Positions 31,980 to 42,268 of a stretch of DNA of 64,000 bases are shown here, in pieces. The position numbers and the translations under genes are program-made. How positions within the stretch are numbered: position 1 is the stretch's first letter; each line of letters opens with the position of its first letter. The notes below the pieces were generated by a model. That model was given only the letters and a program-made list of their open reading frames with translations. It was not told the origin of the DNA and ran no database searches. Source of the stretch: Lepisosteus oculatus (Eukaryota; Chordata; Actinopteri; Semionotiformes; Lepisosteidae). The stretch spans positions 33,501 to 97,500 of the forward strand of contig NW_027167687.1 in NCBI RefSeq assembly GCF_040954835.1, written 5' to 3'.

Positions 31980-32011
31980 ACTTGATCTTAGCCAAAAGGC
32001 CGAGAAGCGAT
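31980..32011 (-). ncRNA. U2 snRNA nucleotides 1-32 as LINE 5' head
   Basis: On the minus strand the LINE begins ATCGCTTCTCGGCCTTTTGG and continues exactly as vertebrate U2 to nucleotide 32 (...ATCAAGT), then switches to LINE sequence. It starts at U2 position +1. No U2 sequence flanks the other end of the LINE, so this is a carried head rather than a target gene. Confidence 0.93.
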
Positions 32012-32068
32012 GATAACAGAGATAAGCGATGATATGGAAATATGGTACCTAGGGGGATAAACTGTTCA
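32012..32068. other. Filler sequence at LINE 5' junction
   Basis: After the U2 start comes a copy of target sequence (TGATAACAGAGATAAG), then GCGATGAT as at the U2 end, then 37 bp (32032-32068) identical to 33904-33940 from the end of ERV2 env. The integrase then resumes with CTTGATAACAGAGATAAGCC. Confidence 0.8.
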
Positions 32069-32200
32069 CTTGATAACAGAGATAAGCCCTCGGTGGGCAC
32101 TGCCCTGCCCCTTGTATTATGATCAAGGAACACACTTCACAGGGAAGGTGTGTCAGGCTGTGGCTGCATTGTTCGGAGTGAGATGGACTGAGATCACCCT
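32069..32200 (+). pseudogene. ERV2 integrase, right part
   Basis: This continues the piece at 25640-26005. YYDQGTHFTGKVCQAVAALF contains the second catalytic-type Asp of the integrase core. Frame is lost soon afterwards, and the C-terminal domain is not seen. Confidence 0.75.
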
Positions 32201-32441
32201 CAGTCTGCTGGAACAGTGGAATGAAGGAACAGATCTCTGAAAGATCGACTAGACATCAGACTGAAGGAACGCCATGGGATGCGGGCTGGATCAAACAGAA
32301 CTGTGTAACAGCCTGTTTGATATCATCACGGGCCAATCAATGAAACTTCCTGGGGGGACGAATTTAGCTGGACGAATGGATTGTTGAATTTGCTAATTCT
32401 CTATTGTAGTATTGTAGGTTGCTAGGACTTAGCAAAGCACT

Positions 32442-32675
32442 ATGATGAAGAAAAATATATATCATAATTATAATCCAGATGATTGGGGCATTGGTGCATG
32501 GCTACAGTCTGTGCTAGGAACATTGAGAGGGTCTCTGGTTCAATACATATTTGTGGGTCTGGTATTATTCGTTATGATCATATCGTTAATATCCTGTTTG
32601 AAAAACATGTGGACTAAAGCTGCTGCTTCTGTGCTAATTGTACGCCCTGAAGGGATCATGAAGGTCAAAAAATGA
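32442..32675 (+). pseudogene. Retroviral env C-terminal end (type A)
   Basis: A short open frame ends with WLQSVLGTLRGS, a hydrophobic membrane span (about 20 residues, YIFVGLVLFVMIISLI) and a basic cytoplasmic tail. This is the layout of a retroviral transmembrane subunit end. Nothing upstream in frame resembles the ectodomain. It differs from the second env end at 33434-33900. Confidence 0.5.
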
Positions 32676-32750
32676 TTTCATGGGAAAGGTTCTCTTATCT
32701 AGTGGCAGAACCTGATGGGTAGAACAATATAGCTTTAAGGGGGGTTACCC

Positions 32751-32954
32751 TTGGGAGTGATTCCCCTAGATGCAAATGATTATTGTGGTTTGTTTGTTCA
32801 TAATAAGATGTTTTGCAGGAACGGAACAAAGAGAAATTTTACAACTTCAGCTAGAATTGTTCTACAAAACGTCACAGCTGAGGCAGGGGAACAATGTGTA
32901 GATTTTTCTAAGAGTTATTACCCAGTTGTTGACCAATCTGTTGACCAATGTTGA
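32751..32954 (+). pseudogene. Possible env surface-subunit fragment
   Basis: This 67-codon frame has three potential N-glycosylation sites (NGT, NFT, NVT) and spaced cysteines, between two env C-terminal pieces. I do not recognise it otherwise. Confidence 0.25.
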
Positions 32955-33299
32955 CCAAAAAAGCCTAGGATTATGCTGGGCTCCAGCCCACAGGGATTTA
33001 CCTGTGCTGTAAGAACTAATGAGTGAATAAGGAGACTGGATTCTGGTGAAAGACTTCAGGAAAAAGAAATGGTGTTCACTCAGGTGGAGGGGGCTGTACC
33101 AGGTGCTGCTGACCACTGCCACTGCTGTGAAGGTCACAGAAATGGTGCCCTGGATTCATGCTTCCCACTGTAAAAAGGTCACAAACGAACTGAACAAAGC
33201 GCAGGAGTGATGTCTCCACAAGGACAGATGGGGATAACCTGCTTGGGACTGATGTGCACAGCCTTTTTCCTTTTTATGTAGAAGCCTGTCACCACCCCA

Positions 33300-33905
33300 A
33301 AAGAGGAAGAATCTAAACACGAAGCCTCTTTGTATACAAACTGGCTGAATGAAACTGATAATGAGGGGGATATGAGTAATTTGTGGTATAAATTTATAAA
33401 TCATACTGTAAAGTTAAAGAAATTTAATGCATCTTGTTATATATGTGCTTTAATGCCTCATTCTACAGCCTCACCCATGCGACTTTTTATGAAATGTACT
33501 CTTTTATTAATATCATGTTAGAAGGCTTAGACGCTATCAAACAAGAATTAAGGGGAGTTAGATTAATGGCACTTCAGAACAGGTTCGTGCTGGACCTTCA
33601 AAATGCAGCATCTGGAGGAGTCTATGCTTTAGTAGGAGACTCCTGTTGTACATATATTCCAGCTAATGACTATGATTACGGAAATCTTACACTCGCTATT
33701 CAGCATTTAAAAGAACTAAAAGACAAGGTGAATAAAGAGAGAGGCATAAAAGATACACCGGCTTTTCTCTCCTGGTTAGAATCACTGTTTGGGCCAGGGG
33801 GAATGTTTTTCTTTTAAGTTACTAACACCGATTATAGGGGCTGTGATACTTGTCTTCCTGTTTTTATGTTGCTGTATGACATGTATTATTCCAATGCTTC
33901 GAAAT
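33300..33905 (+). pseudogene. ERV2 env transmembrane subunit remnant
   Basis: The frame starting at 33434 contains a heptad-like stretch, then LQNRFVLDLQNAASGGVY, an immunosuppressive-domain-like region followed by a CX6CC-type motif whose first Cys is replaced by Tyr (GVYALVGDSCC). A frameshift near 33815 moves the membrane span (IIGAVILVFLFL) into another frame. Upstream 33300-33500 is another frame of the same protein. It is clearly inactive. Fish gammaretrovirus-like env is the best match I can offer. Confidence 0.7.
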
Positions 33906-33940
33906 ATGGAAATATGGTACCTAGGGGGATAAACTGTTCA

Positions 33941-35590
33941 TCCTTCCAGTCTGGAGAATTGGCAGCTGTCTGACGTCGGTAAGTGATCCTTAAAAAATTA
34001 ATAGTTCCATGACAGTGTGCATCACCAGAAAATCAATTTCAATGCATTAAAACTCTTGTTATCCTTCTGATCATTGAAGTGTCATTGCCCCAGCACTGTA
34101 TACTCTTACTTTTGACGCCTGTCTGAAGTTGGATCCATTTCTAAGAATGGTGACTCACATATCCTCATGCTCAACTTTGGCTCAACCACACAAACTATGA
34201 AGTTAATCATCTGCTTTTGCTCCAAGATTTATGTTACTAGGCTCTCTCCTGGGGATCCTCGTGTTCAAACTTTGCCCTTATTGTGGATGATCCATGACAG
34301 AATTCAGGGAATTCAGAATTCTGATACCTCAGCTCAGATTCTGACTGGGCAGACTGTCATTGCCTGGTGTGAATGTGTGCATATCTGTTTTTGTGCATGT
34401 TCTGTGGCCTGTTGTACAGTACATCACAAATGAAAGGGAAATGGAAAACTAAAATAAGACTCAAGTGTTTTATCTTTCATTAACAGTGTTTCATTAGTAT
34501 CTGTGCTAGATCCTGTCATCCACTGCTTACCATGACAGGCTCTAGCACAGGATAGCAGCTAATACATTTAACAATCTCACTGCACAATGTTGTATATTCA
34601 AGGGCTGATCTTCTGTACTTTTTCTTTCACTTTTCATTTCCTAGAAACTCAGTCCTGCCAGGAATAATCTGAGAACAAAATCAATCTGAGTGAAAATCTA
34701 AGCAGAGGAAGATTGTTTTACAGAGTTAACAAGGTCTAATTCAAGGTCATCAGCACTAACAACATTCTCTCTGGAGACAGGCGATAAGAAAATTGAAAGT
34801 GTGTATTGTTACACAACAGCAGAGACTATGAGTTATGCTATCATGAGAGTGGTGATGGATTTTTTTCATTGCTTAGTTTTACAGGTTCTGTACATTTGAA
34901 CATTCAAAGTGACTAAAGTAAAGGAGTTTTCCCTTTTTACCACATAATTCCCAAAGATCAACACTAATAGAAAGCCTAATTCCAGCCAAGATTCAATTAC
35001 TGTCTCTCAGGCATCCCAGCAGTGGATTTCATGACTTCAGACAGCCATCTTTATCAGTGGAGAACTCAATGCTCTGAGGTTTACTGGCAGAGTCTCACAC
35101 TGGGTAATACGTTGGTAAATAATGTCCTATGGAATTCTACTATTGATACATTCTACTATGGAACTGCGATGTGTCCTGAAAAAATCTTCTATGATAGTGG
35201 TACAGTCCATCACACCCCACCTACAGCCTTTAAAAGAGAAAAAAACAAATTCTGATATTATGGTGGAAAAAGAGCCCTGGAATCTTTGTAGAAGGACAAA
35301 AGACGGAAAGAACGGGCAGTGTATCCATGGCGAAGAGAAGGGAAATATTGGAGAGAGCTTTTTTCATACACTTTTTATCATTGTTTTTCCAGCCCAACAA
35401 TGATCAACAAATATGGGCAGGCGTCCTGTGCCAAATCCAATCTACCTTTCTTCCAAGCATACAGGAATGTCAGTGAATTAAATATTGACATATGAAAATT
35501 CCCAAAAATATGCAATCACACATATGCAGTTTGAGCAAACATAAGACAATACCCAAGTACCACAAACTACCAGGCATCATTAGCAGTTCA
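33941..35590. other. No gene recognised
   Basis: Moderately AT-rich sequence. The frame 35022-35255 (77 codons with several Trp and Cys) might be another env remnant, but I cannot support it. The rest shows no RNA gene. Confidence 0.4.
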
Positions 35591-35592
35591 GG

Positions 35593-35790
35593 TGGGGAGC
35601 TGTGTCAGCATGCGTAGGCTGCAAAGGAACAAGTAATAGGTCTATTCCATGCTTAAAAGAGAAGAAAGAAAACACAACATTTCAGCCGTGGAGCCCTCAC
35701 ACCTGAAGAAGGCTCCACGGCCGAAACGTTGTGTTTTCTTTCTTCTCTTTTCATCCAGTGTCATTAGCCAGTTCCTGTCAAAATAAAATA
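35593..35790. repeat. Hairpin (foldback) dispersed element, full copy
   Basis: Two arms of 41 bp (35655-35695 and 35711-35751) are nearly perfect inverted repeats around a 15-bp loop; the arm ends in GGCTCCACGGCCGAAACGTT. Partial copies lie at 37805-37870, 40381-40500, 41386-41545, 42890-42932 and 44105-44165. No coding capacity, so a nonautonomous element is likely. Confidence 0.75.
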
Positions 35791-36740
35791 GAAATGGATA
35801 ACATTCTAGAGAGAGTTTGAAATACCAAGGTACAATTTAAACCATATTTCTTCCACTACAACCACAATATTTTGGAGAGATCGCTGAGCCTAACTGTTCT
35901 GGCATGCCCGTTAGCCTCCGTCCTGCTTCAGCAATGAATGCAACGGGGCACATTCTGAGGGAGATGCGGTCAATCAGGTTGCAGGAAAACCACGCTATGC
36001 TTTTTTTTGAGATCCTGAAAAGGACAGAGGGGCCATGTATATGTGTGCAGCTGGATATGTAATTGCAGGTGGCGTTGCAAATTCTGCTGAAGCCCCACTG
36101 CCTGGTGTGGACGGTAGCTGTGCATGTTGCAGCAGAATTGTGCATGTGAGATCAAGGGGGCATGTCATGTGTTTGAGCACTTCACTCCCTTCCGGAAGCA
36201 CGTGATTCCCTGAGTCCCAAAAATTTGTAAGTTCTTTGGATGACCTGTGGACCGATCTTTCACGATGAAGAATTCCTTAAGAAGAATAGATCTCGGCCCA
36301 CCATCCCAATGCCTCCATCTCAAAACAGCAACCTCCCACTGCCCTTAGTCTGCAAGGCAGTCCTTTCAAGTGCGATGATGACGCCGGGACCTTCGTTGCC
36401 TATTGTACGAGCTGAACTTTTGTGCTCATCAATTCAACGCTCTTTCCATCAACTCATCTTGTCTTTGACGCTTCGTGTTTTGTGCTCCTTTGACTATCGG
36501 CATATCGGGTGACTGCAAACACTGAAGTTCTTGCTTACGGAGTGTGGAACAGTGTTTTCAAGTGATCGCTGTTCTGTCATGTTGACGCCGAGTGAATCTT
36601 TCTTTGGCAACATGGGCAGGCTGACAGCAGCGCGAGCTAAAGTAATGGCAAATTTCTTGACTTATTTCTGAATGTGAATGTTCTTTAGAAAAGGGATGCG
36701 GCGTTGCTTCTCCCCCGTGTAAAGGTCACGCATTCCAGAT
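35791..36740. other. No gene recognised
   Basis: Open frames on both strands (for example 35837-36145 minus) have no family resemblance that I can see. No RNA gene. Confidence 0.4.
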
Positions 36741-36799
36741 GTGGTTATGAGCGAAAAGTTGCCGCAAGTGTTTGAAAAGAGCAAGAGAGGAAGCAGCCC

Positions 36800-36872
36800 T
36801 GCCCCGTGTGAGGATCAAACTCAGGACCTTCAGACGATGAAACTGACGCGCTACCAACTACGCCAACGAGGC
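36800..36872 (-). tRNA. tRNA-Met(CAT), elongator type, degraded
   Basis: It starts GCCTCGTTGGCGTAGTTGGT and ends CACGGGGC with discriminator A; the anticodon is CAT. The anticodon loop reads TTCATCG instead of CTCATAA, breaking the closing pair. The T loop is TTTGATC, weakening the B box. It is a likely pseudogene of an elongator tRNA-Met. Confidence 0.75.
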
Positions 36873-37219
36873 CAGCTGCAGTACACAGCCGGAAAGTTTG
36901 CCTCATATGGATTTCAGTCGCCCGTTCCCTAATCTTTAGACGCCCTCTGCTGGATGTTGCATTTGCCTTTTGATCTCACCGATACTTTTTTGGTCTGTTT
37001 CTGTTGCGAGTCCGTTTTTCAGATCTCACCTAGCACAAGTCTCTCTGGCTGAAGTGGCCTCTCTGCTTCAGCATCGTGCCCTCACTCAGCCATTAAAAAC
37101 GTCACTCGGACTTCTGACATGCTGACATGAAATGTCAAGAGAGAGTGGCAGAGACGCTTAAGGCAGAGAGAAGATGAAGAGGGGGCGTGGCTGCGAAATG
37201 ATTGACAGCTGCAATCAGC

Positions 37220-37747
37220 TTTAGATGGGGAAGTGTACTACTAGTAGCAGTGTAGAGCTCTCTGTGGTGGAGTTCACGCGCATGTTCTATGGGCCAGTGG
37301 CGTAATGGATAACGCGTCTGACTTCGGATCAGAAGATTGTAGGTTCGAGTCCTACCTGGCTTGCGAGGCTTTTAAACCTCTCAGGTTCCTCGGTAACAGG
37401 TTGCCGTCATGTATATGAACTATAGAAAAGCATTTGCCACAACCCGTAAATTAGCACGCAAGTGTGGGCTAGTGAACACAGAACTGTATGGAGATCATCT
37501 CCAGTTCCGAGCTCAATTGCAATGAAAAAACATGCAGAACAGAACTGGAGAGCAGCTGAATTTGTGCTCAGTAGGGTGGGGAGGACTCAGCATTCCTATT
37601 GTTCTAATTGGCATGAACTGCAGGGGATCTGAATCAGAACATGTCAGTTAGTTCGATCATTGCGTCAATATGTAGGCCACGTTAATACAGAATTATTACT
37701 TTGTCTGTCTCGTCTTTGTATATAGCTGAATGTCCCTGACAATTTCA
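37220..37747. repeat. Duplicated tRNA-Arg(TCG) unit, copy 1
   Basis: About 528 bp nearly identical to 41737-42268, including flank and tRNA. Confidence 0.92.
37291..37363 (+). tRNA. tRNA-Arg(TCG)
   Basis: This 73-nt gene starts GGGCCAGTGGCGTAATGGAT. The anticodon stem-loop TCTGACTTCGGATCAGA gives anticodon TCG, and the B box GGTTCGAGTCC is intact. The 3' end CTGGCTTG has one acceptor wobble (T for C). It has a full cloverleaf and is likely functional. Confidence 0.92.
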
Positions 37748-38131
37748 TGTTAGTTTTTAAGAACGACATTGGTGCTAATATATACATATATAGCATATAA
37801 GGAACACGTAAAAGTTTAGTCCATGCTGAAAAGATAAGAAAACCACCACAACGTTTCATCTTGGAATAAATCTTTACTTGTTGTTTTGCAGCCTACCCAT
37901 TCTGACCTAACTCCTCCCTTGAAATTCCCTAACAGATAAGGGTACGTAACGGCTCATGCGATGCTCAGTTGCAATTTGTCCCAAAACAAACAAGAACAGC
38001 AGCTGAGGGTTTGAGTTTGAACATGCACTGTATTAAAGCAGCTTTTATTTCCATTGATAAATGCTAGATATTCCTACAGAGATTCTCCAGGTGAGTAAGC
38101 GATTCCTGTTTCTGTTTCTATTTCTGTTTCA

Positions 38132-38158
38132 TATATATATACAGTATATATATATATG
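38132..38158. repeat. TA-rich microsatellite
   Basis: An ATATAT run interrupted by a single CAG. Confidence 0.85.
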
Positions 38159-38869
38159 TTACATGTGTCTCTGCAATAGTATAAATGTGTTATACGCTAT
38201 CAGGGGCTGCTTTTTTGTGCACCTCATCTACATCAAGGGTTTTTTTTTTCATTTATGTTTGTGGACCTTCACCATTTGAGGAAGTGAGTTAGATAATAAA
38301 GTTACAGGTATGGTGAGCAATGACTGACAAAGGCACGTACTGCGTATTCCTTACAGAAGTGTAAGCAATTTGTTCTTAAAAACACCGGCTAAAGTCCAAA
38401 AGTAATTTGCAATCTTATTACTTAAACAGAATTAACATCAATAAACTGTAAGGTGCTGGTACATGCGAGTAGATTTGATCTTCTATTAAACAAAAATGCA
38501 ATTACAGCTCTAAAAAGGTCAACCTAGATTTCTGTAAAAGATCTGTTCAGGTCATCGCTGTTCCTCTGACCTTGTGAGTCTTTGGAATTTTAAAAGTGTA
38601 TTTTGCTTGCCTTTCATGTGGTCTGTGTACAAGTCACTGTGGCGTATGCGGTCCTACACAGCCTTGCTATAGACGTGACGAGCCTCCGCTATGTTGCAAT
38701 GGAGAACAGGTTCAGTACGGAGCTGCCGAGAAAATTCAGCTGGAAAGCTCGTTGCAGAAAAGCATCGGTATCTGTGTCCAGCGGCAAAGCGTCCTTCGTG
38801 GGTTCTGAAGAATCGATTTCACAGGCTGCGGGTCCAGGCGATTTAGAGTGTTAAAGGTCCCAGCGAAAA

Positions 38870-39560
38870 CGAAACGAGGCTGGTCCTTTTACACGCACGC
38901 ACGCAACCAAATGCAAAAGACGCTGTAGTCGGCAGGATTTGAACCTGCGCGGGGAGACCCCAACGGATTTCAAGTCCGTCACCTTAACCACTCGGCCACG
39001 ACTACAGCGAGTGCCACGGCCGCTGCCTTCTTGCTACAATCGAACAGGGAGTGCGAGGCGGCGGCGGCAGCAGAGGCAACTTTTTTCAAGATCGCTCTCC
39101 GTTTAAGGAACCTTTTACGCCATACGTGCAAGCACACACACACACACCTCAGAGGACTTAAGGGTGGCTTCAAGTTGGAATGATAAAGTCTCCCCGTTCA
39201 GACATGAAAACAGAACGTTCTTAGACAGAAAGCAATCAACAACGGAGACATGTGGACGACGATTTTAGTCACTGCACTTTGAATAGCATTTTTGCTCCAG
39301 TTACAGGAGATGCACCAATGGCCCTTGACCTACACTCTACCAATGCCTTGAACATTCAAACAAAACAGCCCTCAAGTCCTGTGGTTTAATATAACGCTGT
39401 TACGTGTCGAGGCAGTATTTGACTCTGTCCTACCGTTGAGACACGGGGCGTATATGGAAACGAACACATGCTACGGATCGTCTCTAATCGGTCCCTACAG
39501 TTGGAAGGCTCCTTGAAGCGTGCACCCCCATCATTCATCTTTGCGCATCTGTGAAAGGTA
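38870..39560. repeat. Inverted partial copy of small-RNA unit
   Basis: In reverse orientation this follows the tRNA-Ser part of the tandem unit (compare 5030-5700 and 53080-53790), with the tRNA-Ser body and the CTCAAGAG...TTTCACAGA block. Confidence 0.7.
38924..39005 (-). tRNA. tRNA-Ser(TGA)
   Basis: This 82-nt gene starts GTAGTCGTGGCCGAGTGG. The anticodon stem-loop is ACGGACTTGAAATCCGT (anticodon TGA). It has a complete variable arm (TTGGGGTCTCCCCGCGC) and acceptor pairing. The T loop is TTCAAAT. A TTTT terminator follows on the minus strand (AAAA at 38915-38918). It looks functional. Confidence 0.9.
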
Positions 39561-40380
39561 GACTCTTGAGCAATGTTTGAGCCAGCTCTAAGGCAACTAG
39601 TGCTATTGGACAGACACCTCTGGAAGATCCTAAGAGTCTCTTAACACCACTTCCAGCAGCAAGCTTAATTGTTCGCTGGAGGTCTCCCACCCAGGTACTG
39701 ACCAGGCAAAGAATCACCAGTACATTGAATGAGGAAGTTAATCCTGAAATCCAATTACATATCTCAAGGTAAGACAAATCCATAAGAACATGTCTTAGTA
39801 TTACTTCGTTTACATTAGTATGGCACTGAGTTGGAGCTCCTCTTTAAGCTGTGGTTTAGTTTTGCATTCATGTGTTTCTAGAGCAGTTATTTATGGGGGT
39901 GGGTGGGTCTTTCACAGAGGCTCAGGACAAATCCCCCACCTGAAAGTCTAATGTGTGTGTTCAGACAGTCACAGGTCAAGAGCCAGGCAGGAGGACAATG
40001 GACAGAAGAGCCAACGAACTAAAAATAAAAGAACAGATATGAAAAAGCCACCATCTTTTTCTTTTTGACATTTTCTGACTTTCATGCAAGCCAGGACAAA
40101 GTTGCTCATAGCTACTTGTGGATTCAAATACTCTATCGAGTGCTTTGATGAGTTTTTGCAATTTGATTGTCGTCCTGTCAGCCTGTTTCTGTTTTTTTTT
40201 TTCAATCTAGGGATGGAAAGTATGAGGGAAATGATGGAGCAATCAATAACCGCTCCGGAAAAATGGCAGAAAGAAATGGTCCGTCACTAAGGACATTTGT
40301 GAAGCAGAGGAGTGACATCACCACAAAGGCGACACATTCTGCTGATGGTTTTGGTGAATAATGATTGAGGCGCGTTAAGA
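39561..40380. other. No gene recognised
   Basis: Repeat-derived and unique-looking sequence. Open frames of 60-80 codons have no recognisable domains. Confidence 0.4.
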
Positions 40381-40540
40381 GAAAGGCAGCTGTGTCAGCA
40401 TGCGTAGGCTGCAAAGGATCAAGCAAAGGTTTACTCCATGCTGAAAAGAGAAGAAAAGAAGCACAACGTTTCGACTGTGGAGCCTTCTGCGCCATCTTCT
40501 TTAGCGGTGATGATGTTCACATTGGAAAAAATGAGACATG

Positions 40541-40563
40541 CGTCCCTGGGTGGGCTTGAACCC

Positions 40564-40608
<45 letters not shown>

Positions 40609-40614
40609 AGAGAC
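40541..40614 (-). tRNA. tRNA-Asn(GTT)
   Basis: This 74-nt gene starts GTCTCTGTGGCGCAATCGGT. The anticodon stem-loop TTCGGCTGTTAACCGAA gives GTT. The acceptor CAGGGACG pairs with the 5' end. One T-stem mismatch (GGGGG with CCACC) and T loop TTCAAGC differ from consensus. A TTTTTT terminator follows on the minus strand (A run 40525-40530). Confidence 0.9.
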
Positions 40615-40857
40615 TGACGGCCTCTTGTACTCCCTACATTTGCAGGTTTATGGTCAAAGAAAACAATCACTTGCGCTTCTTGCAGCCGGCAATCTTTTTC
40701 CACTGACAACCAAGAAATGGATTTCATCTTTCACAAGCTGTATGGATTTCTTCAAAAACAAGTTATTCCAGAAAGGAAATGAATTCTTGCATTAAACTGA
40801 ACCAAGCTGTACATGTTTGTCTGAAATGAGACATTCGGCACAACAAGACACGGAGAG

Positions 40858-40931
40858 AGGCACCGCTGGTATTCAGACCCAGGATCGTCTGCTGACTAGG
40901 CGGGCACTTTAAGCCACTAGGGAACAGCGCC
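40858..40931 (-). pseudogene. tRNA-Thr(AGT)-like pseudogene
   Basis: On the minus strand it starts GGCGCTGTTCCCTAGTGGCT and ends CAGCGGTGCC, as in tRNA-Thr. The D arm is altered and the anticodon stem (GCCCGCCTAGTCAGCAGACG) no longer pairs. The upstream and downstream flanks resemble those of the tRNA-Thr units at 3729 and 7850. Confidence 0.75.
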
Positions 40932-41736
40932 AGCGGAGCACCGCGCTTTTACAGACACTTGGACACATCTGCGTTCGGTGTGCACTTAACCTGCTCTCTA
41001 AGCCCGTTGCCTCCGTCCCATTTAATAGCAGAACTGACGCCAAGAGAAATGATGAGAAATGGCATTTATCGGGCACTTTTCATGTCCAAGGAGCTCAATG
41101 CCCTTGACACCACCCCAAGGCGACAGAGCTGTGCATTCTTTGGCGACACCATTTTTTCTTTTGTTTAATTTCTATACTTATTGATAGAATAAAAACGATA
41201 TGTCATGTACTGTAAGGGAAATGTCTCTTTTCATGGGGAAAGCTAGCACCAGCAAATGTTGTGTTTAGAAGAAGTGATTTAACATGACACGTGACCTAAT
41301 TTACCGGAGCAAAAGCTCACCCAGCAAGCCCTGCTTTACTTCTACAGGAGAGAAGTACTGTAGAGTCTGCAAGATGTTCAGCTGGGTAGCTACGTCAGCA
41401 TGCCTCGGCTGCAAAGGAACAAGTAATAGGTTTATTGCATGCTGAAAAGAGAAGAACGGAAACACAGCGTTTCGACTGTGAGGTCTTCTCACACCTGAAG
41501 AAGTCTCACACCTGTAAAAGGCTCCATGGTTTTCTTTCTTCTCTTTTCAACATGGAATACACTTATTGTCTGCAAGATGTGACAATTTCATGGTGTTTTG
41601 GAAGAAAACCTTTTTTCTTTGAATTCAAAATCAATCGGAATTTCAGCACGACACATCAACACTTTTTCAATTTTAAGGAGATGATATTTTAAACCTGATA
41701 AAAATAGTAGGAAACACAAGTTTCTTGCTGTGAAAA

Positions 41737-42268
41737 TTTAGATGGGGAAGTGTACTACTGGTAGCAGTGTAGAGCTCTCTGTGGTGGAGTGCAAGCGCAT
41801 GTTCTATGGGCCAGTGGCGTAATGGATAACATGTCTGACTTCGGACCAGAAGATTGTAGGTTCGAGTCCTGCCTGGCTCGTGAGGCTTTTAAACCTCTCA
41901 GGTTCCTCGGTAACAGGTTGCCGTCATGTATATGAACTATAGAAAAGCATCTGCCACAACCCGTAAATTAGCACGCAAGTGCGGGCTAGTTAACACAGAA
42001 CTGTATGGAGATCATCTCCAGCTCCGAGCTCAATTGCAATGAAAAAACATGCAGAACAGAACTGGAGAGCAGCTGAATTTGTGCTCAGTAGGGTGGGGAG
42101 GACTCAGCATTGCTATTGTTCTAATTGGCATGAACTGCAGGGGATCTGAATCAGAACACGTCAGTTAGTTCGATCATTGCGTCAATATGTAGGCCACGTT
42201 AATATAGAATTATTACTTTGTCTGTCTCGTCTTTGTATATAGCTGAATGTCCCTGACAATTTCATGTT
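41737..42268. repeat. Duplicated tRNA-Arg(TCG) unit, copy 2
   Basis: Near-identical to 37220-37747. It ends at a junction with a Ty3/gypsy gag fragment. Confidence 0.92.
41808..41880 (+). tRNA. tRNA-Arg(TCG), anticodon stem mismatch
   Basis: Same body as 37291 with anticodon TCG. Two changes weaken it: ACATGTC for ACGCGTC in the D/anticodon region, and a mismatch at the top of the anticodon stem (A opposite C, from GGACCAG). The acceptor end CTGGCTCG is better than in copy 1. Confidence 0.85.

Larger units (their letters stand above)
26006..32011 (-). mobile_element. Two-ORF LINE (Tx1-like) with U2 snRNA 5' head
   Basis: This is an almost complete non-LTR retrotransposon of 6.0 kb. Reading the minus strand, it has a 32-nt U2 snRNA head (32011-31980), a 5' UTR with tandem repeats, ORF1 with three CCHC knuckles, ORF2 with endonuclease and RT, a 3' UTR and a 25-nt poly(A) (T run 26005-26029). 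It is inserted in ERV2 integrase. CACTTGATAACAGAGAT occurs before it (25989-26005) and again after it (32067-32083); a shorter copy (32011-32023) directly touches the U2 end. Domain order and snRNA association fit the Tx1 clade, which includes the U2-specific Keno family (known from the literature). Placement here is inference. Confidence 0.92.

Noticed and set aside
35837-36145. Minus-strand frame of 102 codons
   Set aside because: No domain recognised. I considered a DNA-transposon remnant but found no catalytic motif.
39535-39783. Minus-strand frame of 82 codons ending in FTDAQR
   Set aside because: Its end is the inverted spacer of the tRNA-Ser unit, and the same sequence occurs noncoding at 5030 and 53090.
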